From a virus, in the IMG/VR virus record IMGVR_UViG_3300025012_000160, positions 1 to 45,036 of that record: 45,036 nucleotides of DNA; one strand, given 5' to 3'. The position numbers and the translations under genes were made by a program. Under the pieces are notes generated by a model. That model had not been told where the DNA came from, did not search any database, and saw only the letters and a program-made list of their open reading frames with translations. Below are positions 32,801 through 40,983 of this stretch, piece after piece (position 1 is the stretch's first letter; each line of letters opens with the position of its first letter).

Positions 32801-33641
32801 CGAGGATGAAATAGTCTATTATAATATTTATAAGGCAATATGTACGAAACCTAATTTAGTTCCTAAAGACAAATTACCCGATGGTTTAAAAAGTGATTGG
32901 TTTTATATTAATGACAATATACTAGATGTATTTTTAGATAAATACAATGAGATGAAAGAAGATTTAGATTATATCCAAATAGATTTTGGAACGTATATAG
33001 TACATAAAGGTAAAATTAAGAAAGCATTGGATAAGAAAATTGAGAAGATTACTATGCTCCTAAAAGACAAAGAAGTGGTCAATAAATACAATGCCATAGT
33101 ATATAAAGAAATCTATGACAAATATTGTAAGGGAAGTATAGCAAAATGGGAAATGGATAGCATGAGTTACTATAAAACGGAACATGAACTATCTAAAGTA
33201 AATACCAAACGATATACAATTGAGAACTTTTACGATTTGCCTGAAGATCCTGTTGCTAATGAAACAGGGTTTTACAGAGGAAGACCATTCAATAGATATA
33301 AATTATCATTGATAATGGGTACTGTATTAGATAGAGATAAAACAAAACATACCGTTGAATTATTGACTCCAAGTGGAGTTGTAACTTGCAAGATGTACGA
33401 TGGTTCATTCAATCACTACAATCGTACATTATCTAAAGTGCAAGAAGATGGCAAGAAGAAGAGAATAGAAGAATCTTGGTTCAAGAGAGGAACACTAATG
33501 ATGGTCTATGGGTTCAGACTGGGAGATCAATTTAAACCAAGAAAATATAAGAACTCAGTATTTCAACATACAATAATGAAAATTACAAGATTAATGGACA
33601 ATGGAGAAATTATAGTTCAAGAAGAAAGAGTAAGTGTATAA
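29802..33641 (+). CDS. dnaE: DNA polymerase III alpha subunit (DnaE type)
   Basis: A 1,279-residue family C replicative polymerase. The PHP domain is visible at the start (FSAHSHTEMSNL, then GIAITDHECLSAH, and later TTDSHYL). The palm has RGSVTGLYLAYL, LADIDVDTEAAQRGNIL with the catalytic aspartates, and GLKFDALTIESLDRM with the third. The fingers follow (NAFQYEGSVGKQALSKI, SFSKNHTNPYTGILVQEMN). A helix-hairpin-helix region is at EVGSEDIETILNNRPFNSYE, and the C-terminal part looks OB-like. There is no inserted exonuclease, so it is DnaE-like rather than PolC-like. AAGGTGAAGAA precedes a TTG start. It is longer than many DnaE enzymes by about 100 residues. Confidence 0.93.
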   Translation: MYFSAHSHTEMSNLRLPDCTNKTKNLIKYAEKIGLKGIAITDHECLSAHIEAIKINKELQKTNPNFKVALGNEIYLVNSLEEVKDNYTSGVTKFPHFILIAKSREGHLALRKMSTLAWMNSFRTGRMERTPLTTQQLVEVMAEYKGHVIGSTACLGGFVGLKFKEFQANKPEALEDIDSFLNACKYVFNDDFYLEIQPSLSTQEQIDYNKFVIELGEKYNIKVIYTTDSHYLSINHKQIHKSFLNSKDGEREVSDFYGSTYVMTKEEVWGYFKDYISEQTFEAMTNNTLEIANKIEFYDLAQDPVVPPTQIPDFDDKHIMQNYTNEYEYIKKFYYSDYLVDKYLLFLTQEGMTNKNQEFDKVNMDRIEEELKQLWLISEKINQRLSSYYCLTKDLVDLMWKLSLVGIARGSVTGLYLAYLIDITQMNPITFNLPSWRHIHSSKPELADIDVDTEAAQRGNILKAIKEKYGYENTLNVATFKTLKPKLAILTAGRGLNYNYDEIQAMSDMIPIERGAQWSLNDCLFGNEEEERKPIRELINLLENYPQLRETALELEGLIVGRSIHASGIIIFPNGFIEQNSLMKAPNGDDITCWNLGDSEYTGGLKFDALTIESLDRMRTCMDVLVEEGKMEWKGSLRNTYNYYLHPDVIDYTNKEMWKLLYNGDVVNAFQYEGSVGKQALSKIHPQNFLELVTGNSLMRLANKGGEQPLDKYVRFKNNISLWYQEMREYGLSEEEIKILEPHLLPLYGLADTQEVVMELTMDKEIVNFSLTHANKLRKGISKKSKKTIEDSKRLFFEEGLKNGTRRIFLDYVWDLQITPSLGYSFSKNHTNPYTGILVQEMNLAHVYGHMYWKCACLTVNSGAIGEGKTTNYGKIAKAVSEMNDIVDSPNINYSKEAFTIYENKILYGLRALSEVGSEDIETILNNRPFNSYEDFIEKCGTQLAKNAVVNLIKCGALDSFGNRINLMNQYINSIVELKNSFSLANIPMLIESGLISKTYEDEIVYYNIYKAICTKPNLVPKDKLPDGLKSDWFYINDNILDVFLDKYNEMKEDLDYIQIDFGTYIVHKGKIKKALDKKIEKITMLLKDKEVVNKYNAIVYKEIYDKYCKGSIAKWEMDSMSYYKTEHELSKVNTKRYTIENFYDLPEDPVANETGFYRGRPFNRYKLSLIMGTVLDRDKTKHTVELLTPSGVVTCKMYDGSFNHYNRTLSKVQEDGKKKRIEESWFKRGTLMMVYGFRLGDQFKPRKYKNSVFQHTIMKITRLMDNGEIIVQEERVSV

Positions 33642-33655
33642 TCTAAGGAGGAATT

Positions 33656-36600
33656 ATGGTAGATAATAAAATAATTAAATGTGAAATAGAATTAGATAGG
33701 ATATTCTTTCCTAAAAATTCATATGAGGTTGCTTCTGGTGAACATGCCATCTTTGTAGCCAACATAATAAATAAACTTGAAAATTGTGATGGCTTACCCA
33801 AACTATGGGGGCAATCCAAAATTAAATTAAAAGGAAAAGTATGCAAGTTAGAAAGTTATGTAACTTATAAGGTTGCTTGTAGGTTAATCGAAAGACATGA
33901 AAAGTATGGAGACACATACGAAATACTTTTTATCAATAAAAAAATAGATTTAACTAATAAGTCACAACAAATTGATTTTTTAGAAGGCATAATTAATCCA
34001 AATATAGTATATAAATTATTTGAAAAATATGATGATGTAATTACCTTATTAGAAGATAAAGACATTTCTGCACTTACGTCAATTAATGGAATAGGTCATG
34101 CTACCGCGATGAGAATAATTGAAGAATTTGAAGATTGTAAAGACTATTCTCAAATTTATACAGAATTGAGCAATGCCAACTTGAGTGCTAATCTAATAAA
34201 TAAGTTATTGGATTTTTATAAATCTCCTGACACAGTGGTTGATATTGTTAAAAATAATCCATATAGATTAGTTGAGGTTAGTGGACTAGGTTTTAAAAAG
34301 GCCGATGAGATTGCACAGAAAATGGGGATGGTAGGAAACGACTCAAGACGGGTTAAAGCATGTATTATAAACACATTATCTGAGAATGGAGAAATGGGGA
34401 GGAGTTACTTACATTTTAGTGAGTTAATGAATATCGTTTTTGATCAAATTGGATTTATTGAACAAAATATTATAAATGATGTGGCTAAACAATTAATTGA
34501 TAATAATGAAATTAATGTATCTAACGATGGTCAACTTATTGGATTGAAGAGATATTATGATTTGGAAATGAATATTCACAATGAATTAATTAGATTACTT
34601 AATGCAGAACGTAGTGAAGAATTTGAACTTGGAGACTGGGAAGATACGATTAAAAGTGTGGAGGAAGAACAAGGTTTTGCTTACACTTCCGAACAAATTG
34701 AAGCAGTTAAATTAATTATCGATAAGAATATTGTTGCATTAACTGGATCAGCAGGGTGTGTGGATTGTGATACGGAATATTTTAATGGGGTTGGATGGAA
34801 GAAGATTTCCGATTATATTGAAGGTGAAAATGTACTTCAGTATAATAGAGACGGAACAGCAGAGTTAGTATTGCCAGAAAGATACATAAAAGAAAAAGAA
34901 GAATACTTAAATCATATTAAAAATGAAACTGGGAGCGTTGATCAATGTGTTTGTGATAATCATAATATAGTATATTTAAGTTCCAAAAATAATTTAAATA
35001 TAAAGAAATGTAGTGATTTGATAGAAATGCACTATGGAAATCAACATGGTTTTTCTGGTAGATTTATTACAACATTCAAATATGATGGAAAGGGGATTGA
35101 TTTAACTGATGACCAAATTAGATTGATGGTTGCTGTAATAGCAGACGGATCATTAATGATAGGGAATTCAAATTTCACTTGTCGCTTTCATGTTAGAAAA
35201 GATAGGAAAAAGAAAAGATTAATAGAATTATTTAAACTCAATAATTTGAAATGGAGAGAAGCAGATTCGGTAGCAGAGGGGTTTTCAGATTTCTATGTAA
35301 ATCCCCCCAGACTAGAAAAAGAATTCACCGCAGAATATTGGTATAATTGCTCTTATGAACAATTGAAAATAATTGCGTCTGAAGTTTTAAATTGGGATGG
35401 CTCTATTAGGAACAATAGAGAAAGTTTTTCCGCAAACGTAAAATCTACTGCCGATTTCGTGCAATTCGTTTTTTCTGCAACTGGGAAAAGAGCAAAATTA
35501 GGATTTCAAGACAGAAGAGGGCAATCTTATTTAACGAGTGGAAAACTATATACTAGAAAATCTATAGACTATGATGTACATGTATCACAGAGAGCTATTA
35601 CGGTTGGTATTCAAGCAAAAGACAAATATAATATAAATAAAATAGAAAGGTATAAAACAATCGATGGATATAAATATTGTTTTACAGTTCCTTCTCATAT
35701 GTTGGTTTTAAGAAGAAATGGAAGTATTTTTATCACTGGTAATTGTGGTAAGACTGCTACTCTAAATGGAATTGTTCAAGTTTTTAAAGATTATATTATA
35801 TCGGCAGCAGCCCTCTCAGGAAAAGCATCAGTCAGAATTACAGAAGCAACAGGTTTAAAAGCAAGCACCATACATAGACTTTTAGGGTATTCTCATGGTG
35901 AATTTACATATAATGAAGAGAATCCACTGGATACAGACGTAGTGCTAATCGATGAGACAACGATGATAAATGGTGATATATTTTTAAGTTTACTTAAAGC
36001 AATACCAAATGGAGCAAAATTAATTATAGTTGGTGATATAAAGCAATTAACTCCAATAGGGAATTGTCAAGTTTTTTCAGATATATTAAATTCAAATGTA
36101 ATACCAAGTATAGTTTTAACCAAAATCCACAGACAAGCAGAAATGTCAGGAATTATTGTTACCTCAATTAAAATTTCTGAACAAGAACAAATACTCAAAC
36201 CTAAATTTGAAGGTAATTTGATACTTGGAGAACTTCAAGATATGGAATTAGACATCCATAAAGAAGATGACTCCCCTTCGGATAGAGTTATAAAACATTT
36301 CTTAAAACACTACGAAGCAAGTCAAGATATTATGGAAACACAGGTATTGTCTCCTATGAGAACAAGAGGAGACTTATCAACATATAGCCTAAATAATAAA
36401 ATTCAATCAATAATTAATCCCGTAAGTGATAGTGATATTTTTATTGAAGTTAAAGTTGATAAAGACAAATCTTACAAAATTAAATTAGGAGACAAAGTTA
36501 TTAATACTAAAAATAATTACAAATCTATAAATGTTGATAGTAAAGTAACTCCAATTTTCAATGGAAATATGGGAATAGTAAAAGAAATAGACAATGGAGT

Positions 36601-36907
36601 ATGTGTTGTTGATTTTATTGGAATTGGAGAGATAGTTTTAGATCGAGCCGGAGTTAAGAAATTGGAACTTGCCTATGCTGTAACAATACACAAAAGCATG
36701 GGATCTGGTTTTCATACTGCTATAGTATGTATTGAATCATCTGCTTACGTACTTCTTAACACAGAATTATTGTATACGGGTGTTACAAGAGCGAAGAAAT
36801 ATTGTGTATTAGTGGGTCAGAATTCAGCAATAAGAACTGCAATCAAGACGAGGGAAATTAAGAAGAAACAAACTTATTTGAAAGATATGTTACAGACAAT
36901 TGTTTAA
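33656..36907 (+). CDS. recD2: RecD2-like helicase containing an intein
   Basis: The 1,083-residue product is a RecD2-type SF1 5'-3' helicase interrupted by an intein (34757-35743). Without it the host protein is about 754 residues, normal for RecD2. The N-terminal part has HhH segments (INGIGHATAMRIIEEFE, VSGLGFKKADEIA). Splicing joins GSAG to CGKTATLNG, restoring Walker A. Later motifs are VVLIDETTMINGDIF (Walker B), GDIKQLTPIGNC, YAVTIHKSMGSGF and LLYTGVTRAKKY. If the intein did not splice, ATP binding would be destroyed. AAGGAGG precedes the ATG. The polymerase gene is 14 bases upstream. Confidence 0.93.
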   Translation: MVDNKIIKCEIELDRIFFPKNSYEVASGEHAIFVANIINKLENCDGLPKLWGQSKIKLKGKVCKLESYVTYKVACRLIERHEKYGDTYEILFINKKIDLTNKSQQIDFLEGIINPNIVYKLFEKYDDVITLLEDKDISALTSINGIGHATAMRIIEEFEDCKDYSQIYTELSNANLSANLINKLLDFYKSPDTVVDIVKNNPYRLVEVSGLGFKKADEIAQKMGMVGNDSRRVKACIINTLSENGEMGRSYLHFSELMNIVFDQIGFIEQNIINDVAKQLIDNNEINVSNDGQLIGLKRYYDLEMNIHNELIRLLNAERSEEFELGDWEDTIKSVEEEQGFAYTSEQIEAVKLIIDKNIVALTGSAGCVDCDTEYFNGVGWKKISDYIEGENVLQYNRDGTAELVLPERYIKEKEEYLNHIKNETGSVDQCVCDNHNIVYLSSKNNLNIKKCSDLIEMHYGNQHGFSGRFITTFKYDGKGIDLTDDQIRLMVAVIADGSLMIGNSNFTCRFHVRKDRKKKRLIELFKLNNLKWREADSVAEGFSDFYVNPPRLEKEFTAEYWYNCSYEQLKIIASEVLNWDGSIRNNRESFSANVKSTADFVQFVFSATGKRAKLGFQDRRGQSYLTSGKLYTRKSIDYDVHVSQRAITVGIQAKDKYNINKIERYKTIDGYKYCFTVPSHMLVLRRNGSIFITGNCGKTATLNGIVQVFKDYIISAAALSGKASVRITEATGLKASTIHRLLGYSHGEFTYNEENPLDTDVVLIDETTMINGDIFLSLLKAIPNGAKLIIVGDIKQLTPIGNCQVFSDILNSNVIPSIVLTKIHRQAEMSGIIVTSIKISEQEQILKPKFEGNLILGELQDMELDIHKEDDSPSDRVIKHFLKHYEASQDIMETQVLSPMRTRGDLSTYSLNNKIQSIINPVSDSDIFIEVKVDKDKSYKIKLGDKVINTKNNYKSINVDSKVTPIFNGNMGIVKEIDNGVCVVDFIGIGEIVLDRAGVKKLELAYAVTIHKSMGSGFHTAIVCIESSAYVLLNTELLYTGVTRAKKYCVLVGQNSAIRTAIKTREIKKKQTYLKDMLQTIV
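34757..35743 (+). mobile_element. LAGLIDADG-type intein in the RecD2 Walker A motif
   Basis: A 329-residue intein (host residues 368-696). It starts with Cys1 in CVDCDTEYFNGVGWKKISDY, a typical N-splicing block. It has CVCDNHNIVYL as block B, and ends SIFITGN before Cys+1. The centre carries a DOD homing endonuclease: LMVAVIADGSL at about intein residue 127 and ASEVLNWDGSI at about residue 213. The penultimate residue is Gly rather than the usual His, a known but less common variant. The insertion is in GSAG/CGKT, the ATP-binding loop, a site inteins often favour because the sequence is conserved. Confidence 0.9.
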
Positions 36908-36925
36908 ACCAATAAATAAAATTCC

Positions 36926-36954
36926 TTGACATCAAATTCCCCACATGCTATAAT
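36926..36954 (+). promoter_or_regulatory. Consensus sigma-A promoter
   Basis: TTGACA at 36926-36931 and TATAAT at 36949-36954 are exactly 17 bases apart, with TGC just before the -10 as an extended element. Upstream AATAAATAAAATT matches the ligase promoter. It begins the transcript of the 48-residue gene at 36983 and possibly the nucleotide-metabolism block. Confidence 0.85.
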
Positions 36955-36982
36955 ATAAACATAGAGAGGAGGTGAAACAAAA

Positions 36983-37129
36983 ATGAATCCAACAAAAATC
37001 ATCAATCGAATCGACGGAGTTTGGACTACTTGCACTTCTCAAGAATACAATTCCCAAGACAAAGCAAACTTCATGTTCAGCAAAAGTGATTTAACCAATA
37101 CAACTACATATTATAAAAAGATTGGTTAA
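36983..37129 (+). CDS. 48-residue hypothetical protein
   Basis: Directly downstream of a consensus promoter and an AGGAGGTGA ribosome binding site, so likely strongly made. It begins MNPTKIINRIDGVWTTC and ends YYKKIG. Basic and polar, with no recognised motif. A strong promoter and tiny product are typical of early phage takeover genes, but that is only a suggestion. Confidence 0.6.
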   Translation: MNPTKIINRIDGVWTTCTSQEYNSQDKANFMFSKSDLTNTTTYYKKIG

Positions 37130-37154
37130 TATCTATATTCTATTATTCTTAATT

Positions 37155-37184
37155 TTGACATAATTAACATACATAAAGCATAAA
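37155..37184 (+). promoter_or_regulatory. Possible weak promoter
   Basis: TTGACA at 37155-37160 is followed after 18 bases by CATAAA at 37179-37184. The -35 is perfect but the -10 is poor. It precedes the inverted repeat at 37201. Confidence 0.3.
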
Positions 37185-37200
37185 ATAAATATAATAACTA

Positions 37201-37255
37201 TTAGCAAGAATTTGATCATGCAACTTATTCATAATACCAATCAAATTCTTGCTAA
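37201..37255. repeat. Perfect 16-bp inverted repeat
   Basis: TTAGCAAGAATTTGAT (37201-37216) and its exact complement ATCAAATTCTTGCTAA (37240-37255) flank a 23-base loop. It sits between a possible promoter and the ribosome binding site at 37262, so it could be an operator, an attenuator hairpin, or an RNA processing site. No T-run follows it. Confidence 0.8.
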
Positions 37256-37274
37256 ATCAAAAGAGGTGATACAT

Positions 37275-37469
37275 ATTAAAATTCTACATGGCAGAGATGG
37301 CGATTGGATTCAGTGTAGTTTTGAAGAATATGAGAAAAACTATACTGATAAAGTTAATTATGCATTTATTGTCGATCAAGACACTAACAAAGGGAATTAT
37401 TATAAAAAGGTAACAATTGAAGTATTTGATAAAGAATCAGAAATTAAAAACGAAAGGATGGAAGATTAA
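37275..37469 (+). CDS. Hypothetical protein with apparent ATT start
   Basis: A protein of about 65 residues: (M)KILHGRDGDWIQ, then DKVNYAFIVDQDTN and YYKKVTIEVFDK. The ribosome binding site AGAGGTG (37262-37268) is six bases before ATT 37275, followed by AAA. The only upstream TTG (37212) lies within the inverted repeat and lacks a binding site. I therefore place the start at the ATT. Not recognised. Confidence 0.5.
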   Translation: MKILHGRDGDWIQCSFEEYEKNYTDKVNYAFIVDQDTNKGNYYKKVTIEVFDKESEIKNERMED

Positions 37470-37472
37470 AGT

Positions 37473-37661
37473 TTGGCTAACATATCAATGTGTCAATTTA
37501 CTGAGTGTGAAAAATCTTCTAGTTGTTTGAGAATATTAGCACCACCTGATGCAGAGCAAGTTTATATGAAATTCAAGAATATTTGTGGTGAATTTAATCA
37601 ATATCAATGGTATTGGAAAGCACCAGATCATTTTATAGTTAAGAAAGAAGGTGATACATAA
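37473..37661 (+). CDS. Cys-containing small phage protein
   Basis: A 62-residue protein that starts (TTG) MANISMCQFTECEKSSSCLR, a pattern of small phage proteins with four Cys near the N terminus, and later NICGEFNQYQWYW. GAAAGGATGG is upstream but rather far. Four bases separate it from the preceding gene, and its stop overlaps the next apparent start by one base (TAATC). Function unknown. Confidence 0.6.
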   Translation: MANISMCQFTECEKSSSCLRILAPPDAEQVYMKFKNICGEFNQYQWYWKAPDHFIVKKEGDT

Positions 37662-37921
37662 TCTATATAAATAATTTAAATAATTTTTCTTTACATGGTA
37701 TAGACTTTCACAAATATGTAGTCATAAAACAAGATGACTTATATAAACATGCATCAGAACAAGATAGTATTGATTTAGCAAGAATTATTAAAAATATTAG
37801 AATTAGCAGAGTTAAATTTAATAAGAAGCCTAGCAATCAGTATTTGGTTATAAATATTGATGAGCCATATGCAGGAGAGGTTATTGAGATTTTGAAGAAG
37901 AATAGGCATTGGGATTTGTAA
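37661..37921 (+). CDS. Hypothetical protein with no ATG, GTG or TTG start
   Basis: An open frame of 86 codons with strong coding character (NFSLHGIDFHKYVVIKQDDL, then YLVINIDEPYAGEV, ending NRHWDL). It has no ATG or GTG, and its only TTG before the last stretch is deep inside. AAGGTG is seven bases before ATC 37661, and the junction TAATC imitates the TAATG junctions seen elsewhere in this window. I take ATC as the probable start, with ATA 37658 as the alternative. Not recognised. Confidence 0.5.
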   Translation: MYINNLNNFSLHGIDFHKYVVIKQDDLYKHASEQDSIDLARIIKNIRISRVKFNKKPSNQYLVINIDEPYAGEVIEILKKNRHWDL

Positions 37922-37941
37922 TGAAGGGAAGTGATTTTATA

Positions 37942-38247
37942 GTGGCGAAGTATAAAAAGAAACCAGTAATTATCGATGCAGAAATTTATCGTTATGGTTT
38001 AGAGGATGGGTTTAGATGCCTAGCATATGGTAAAAGAGAAGAGTCAGAATGTAAATTCAATTGTGGAAATGGGAAAGAGTATAGAGATAAATGCCAAAAG
38101 GAAGAAAGAGCTATTCCATACATAAAGACTCTAGAAGGAAATCATATGATCACAAAAGGAGATTATATTATCACTGGGGTAAAAGGTGAGAGATATCCTT
38201 GTAAATCAGATATTTTTGAAATGACATATGAAATTGTTGAGGATTAA
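37942..38247 (+). CDS. Phage PGDYG-type protein
   Basis: A 101-residue protein of a widespread phage family: it starts (GTG) AKYKKKPVIIDAEIYRYG, then has IPYIKTLEGNHMITKGDYII and GVKGERYPCKSDIFEMTYE. The GDYII plus GVKGERYPC portion corresponds to the PGDYG motif. The family's biochemical role is unknown. GAAGGGAAG precedes GTG 37942; the longer frame from ATG 37921 would put the start ahead of that site. Confidence 0.7.
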   Translation: MAKYKKKPVIIDAEIYRYGLEDGFRCLAYGKREESECKFNCGNGKEYRDKCQKEERAIPYIKTLEGNHMITKGDYIITGVKGERYPCKSDIFEMTYEIVED

Positions 38248-38318
38248 TAAGAATAGATTAAAATAATCTATTTAAGTAATAAATTAGTTATAAAATAAAT
38301 TTATTGGAGGATACATAA

Positions 38319-40955
38319 TTGGCAGTAATTAATGAGAATACACAAAGACTACTAGAAGATAGGTATTTCTTTAAAGATACAAATACAGGTGAGGTTATTG
38401 AAAAAACAGCAGAAGAAATGTTCATGCGTGTTGCAAAAACAATTTCAAAAGCAGAAAAAACTCCAGAATTACAAGAAGAATATGAAAAAATATTCTATGA
38501 TTTAATGGATAAACAATTATTTATGCCAAATACACCTACTCTTATTGGGTCTGGTTATAATAAATGTCTTAGTGCTTGCTCAGTATTACCTAGAATACCA
38601 GATAATTTAGAAGGTATCTATAAACATATGTGGCATAATGCAAAGCTCACAAAATATGGTTGTGGTGTGGGTCAAGATTTATCTGATATTAGGCCAAAAG
38701 GAGAAATCATTAAATCATCAGGTGGAACTTCGGCAGGAGTAGTTAATTGGATGCACTTAATTAATACTGTTGCAAATACAACTATTCAAGGAGATAAGGC
38801 AAGAAGAGCAGCTAATATGGCAAGTCTAAGATTCTCGCATCCAGATTTTAGTGATTTCATACATAGTAAAAAAGACGATGGTAGTCTTAATGCAATGAAT
38901 ATATCTGTTACAATTACAGATGAAGAAATGAATAAAATTATCAATGATGAAGATATTGATTTAGTTTGGGGAGGGAAAAAATATAAAACTATAAAAGCAA
39001 AAGAATTATTCAATGATATTATTGATGGATTATGGGAAAACGGAGAACCAGGTTGCCTTTGGACTGATTCTATTAATCGAGATAATCCTTTTAATCTTCA
39101 AGATGGTAAGTTTAATAGTAGTAATGAGCATTATATGAGTACGACTAATCCTTGCTTTGCAGGTGATATGAATTTATTGACCTCTGATGGATATCAAACA
39201 TTTGAAGAGTTAGATGGTAAAGAAATTAACATTATTGATTCAAATGGCAATGTATTCAGTAAAAAAGTTTGGTGTAATGGAGAAAAAGAAGTAGTAGAAC
39301 TAAAGTTGAGCAATGGTAAGATAATCAAATGTACTCCAACCCATGTGTTTATGTTAAATGATGGATATGAATGTCAAGCACAAAATTCTTTAAATAAAAA
39401 GTTGTTAGCATTAGAAGGTCAATGCCCAACAGTGGTATCTATTCAAAATATAGGGAAACAAAAAGTTTATGATTTTATGGAACCATTAGCACATTGGGGA
39501 GTAGTAGAAAATGTAATAGTCCATAATTGTGGAGAACAACCCCTTGAAGGATATGAATTTTGCAACTTGGGAAGTATTAACTTAGAAAATCTATATGACA
39601 AAAAAACAAAAGATGTAGATTGGGTTATGTTTGAATATGTAATAAAAAATGCAATAAGATTTCTAGATGATGTTATTGATGTTAATGAATATGTTCTTCC
39701 TGAATTTAAAGAAAAAGTTTTAGCAAATAGAAAAATTGGTGTAGGTGTGGCAGGATGGGCTAATTTATTAATTAAAATGGGTATTAGATATGATAGTGAA
39801 GAATGTCTTAAATTTATTGATAAAGTTTTTGGATTTAAGCAAAAGATTGAAAACCTATATAATACTGAACTGGCATTAGAAAAAGGTAATTTCCCTAGTT
39901 GGAATGAAAGTATTTTTGCTTTAACTAACACTCCTGCAAGATGTGCAACAATCTCAACACAAGCCCCAACTGGATCAATTGCAGGAATTATGAATACTAC
40001 TGCTTACGGTGTGGAACCATTATTTGGTGTTGCAATTCTTAGAAGAATTATTACTGGTGAAATATATGAAGCAAGTGAACTATTTGCAACTATGTTACAT
40101 AGCATTATAAAAGATGCAAAGAAAGAACTAGAAATAGTGAAAGAATGTTATGAAAAAGGAACAGCACAAATTAGTTCTGTACCAAAAAAATTAAGAGACT
40201 TATTTAGATGTGCTAATGATATTTCACCTGAATGGCATATTAAGACACAAGCACAATTCCAAAAATATTACGACAATGCAATAAGTAAAACCGTGAATGC
40301 TCCTGAAAATGCAACGAAAGATGAATTGTTTGAATTATTGATTACTGCATGGAAACTAGGAGTTAAAGGTGTTACATATTATCGCAATAATTCACGTAAA
40401 AATCAGACAATGCAAATTGGAAGTAATGAAGTTGGTCACGGTATTAATCTTGATTCTATTCAACCATTAAGTCGTTCATCTATTGGTAAAACATATGGTG
40501 TAACTGATAAATACACAACTGCATGTGGTTCATTCTATTTAACCATCAATAGAGATAAAGAAGGAAATATTGTAGAATCTTTTGTAAATACAAGTAAAAA
40601 TGGTACATGTAAGTCAAATATTGATGGTTTAAATAGACTTATTTCTTTAGCATTAAGATCAGGAACTAAAGTTGATGAAATTGTAGATCAATTAAAGGGT
40701 ATTACTTGTTCAGCTTGCACAAGGGTAAAAACGAAAGGGGAAAAGAAAATTAATGGTTTATCTTGCCCTGATATTATTGCAAAAGCACTAGAAGAAGAAT
40801 ATAAGAATAAAACAAAAATTACTTCAGAAATCATTAGTATAATTGAAGAAATTTCTAGTGAAAATAATTGTCCTGAATGCCATAGTCCTATGCAATTAGC
40901 AGAGGGATGTAGTGTATGCTCTAATCCAGATTGTGGGTATAGCAAGTGTGGATGA
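38319..40955 (+). CDS. nrdJ: Adenosylcobalamin-dependent ribonucleotide reductase (class II) with mini-intein
   Basis: This 878-residue product reduces ribonucleotides to deoxyribonucleotides using vitamin B12. Without the 125-residue intein it is 753 residues. Visible features are CSACSVLPR, GGTSAGVVNWMHLI, NPCGEQPLEG (after splicing) with CNLGSINL, ATISTQAPTGSIAGI, and the C-terminal TSCPD-type part (GLNRLISLALRSG, GLSCPDIIAKALEE). A final zinc-ribbon tail follows (CPEC, CSVCSNPDCGYSKCG). These are the marks of class II NrdJ enzymes. The intein lies inside the NPCGE active-site motif. GGAGG is eight bases before a TTG start. It feeds the DNA polymerase and works with the dCMP deaminase and pyrophosphohydrolase downstream. 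Confidence 0.92.
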   Translation: MAVINENTQRLLEDRYFFKDTNTGEVIEKTAEEMFMRVAKTISKAEKTPELQEEYEKIFYDLMDKQLFMPNTPTLIGSGYNKCLSACSVLPRIPDNLEGIYKHMWHNAKLTKYGCGVGQDLSDIRPKGEIIKSSGGTSAGVVNWMHLINTVANTTIQGDKARRAANMASLRFSHPDFSDFIHSKKDDGSLNAMNISVTITDEEMNKIINDEDIDLVWGGKKYKTIKAKELFNDIIDGLWENGEPGCLWTDSINRDNPFNLQDGKFNSSNEHYMSTTNPCFAGDMNLLTSDGYQTFEELDGKEINIIDSNGNVFSKKVWCNGEKEVVELKLSNGKIIKCTPTHVFMLNDGYECQAQNSLNKKLLALEGQCPTVVSIQNIGKQKVYDFMEPLAHWGVVENVIVHNCGEQPLEGYEFCNLGSINLENLYDKKTKDVDWVMFEYVIKNAIRFLDDVIDVNEYVLPEFKEKVLANRKIGVGVAGWANLLIKMGIRYDSEECLKFIDKVFGFKQKIENLYNTELALEKGNFPSWNESIFALTNTPARCATISTQAPTGSIAGIMNTTAYGVEPLFGVAILRRIITGEIYEASELFATMLHSIIKDAKKELEIVKECYEKGTAQISSVPKKLRDLFRCANDISPEWHIKTQAQFQKYYDNAISKTVNAPENATKDELFELLITAWKLGVKGVTYYRNNSRKNQTMQIGSNEVGHGINLDSIQPLSRSSIGKTYGVTDKYTTACGSFYLTINRDKEGNIVESFVNTSKNGTCKSNIDGLNRLISLALRSGTKVDEIVDQLKGITCSACTRVKTKGEKKINGLSCPDIIAKALEEEYKNKTKITSEIISIIEEISSENNCPECHSPMQLAEGCSVCSNPDCGYSKCG
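39153..39527 (+). mobile_element. 125-residue mini-intein in the reductase NPCGE motif
   Basis: The insertion begins Cys1 in CFAGDMNLLTSDGYQTFEEL, has the block B motif CTPTHVFMLNDG, and ends VENVIVHN followed by Cys+1 of CGEQ. With all splice-site residues present (Cys1, block B His, penultimate His, Asn) it should be active. At 125 residues there is no room for an endonuclease, and it is shorter than the 134-residue RIR1 intein of Methanothermobacter that is often cited as minimal. Inteins are frequent at this reductase motif. Confidence 0.9.
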
Positions 40956-40983
40956 TATAAAGAAGAGAAAGGAGGTATCAATA

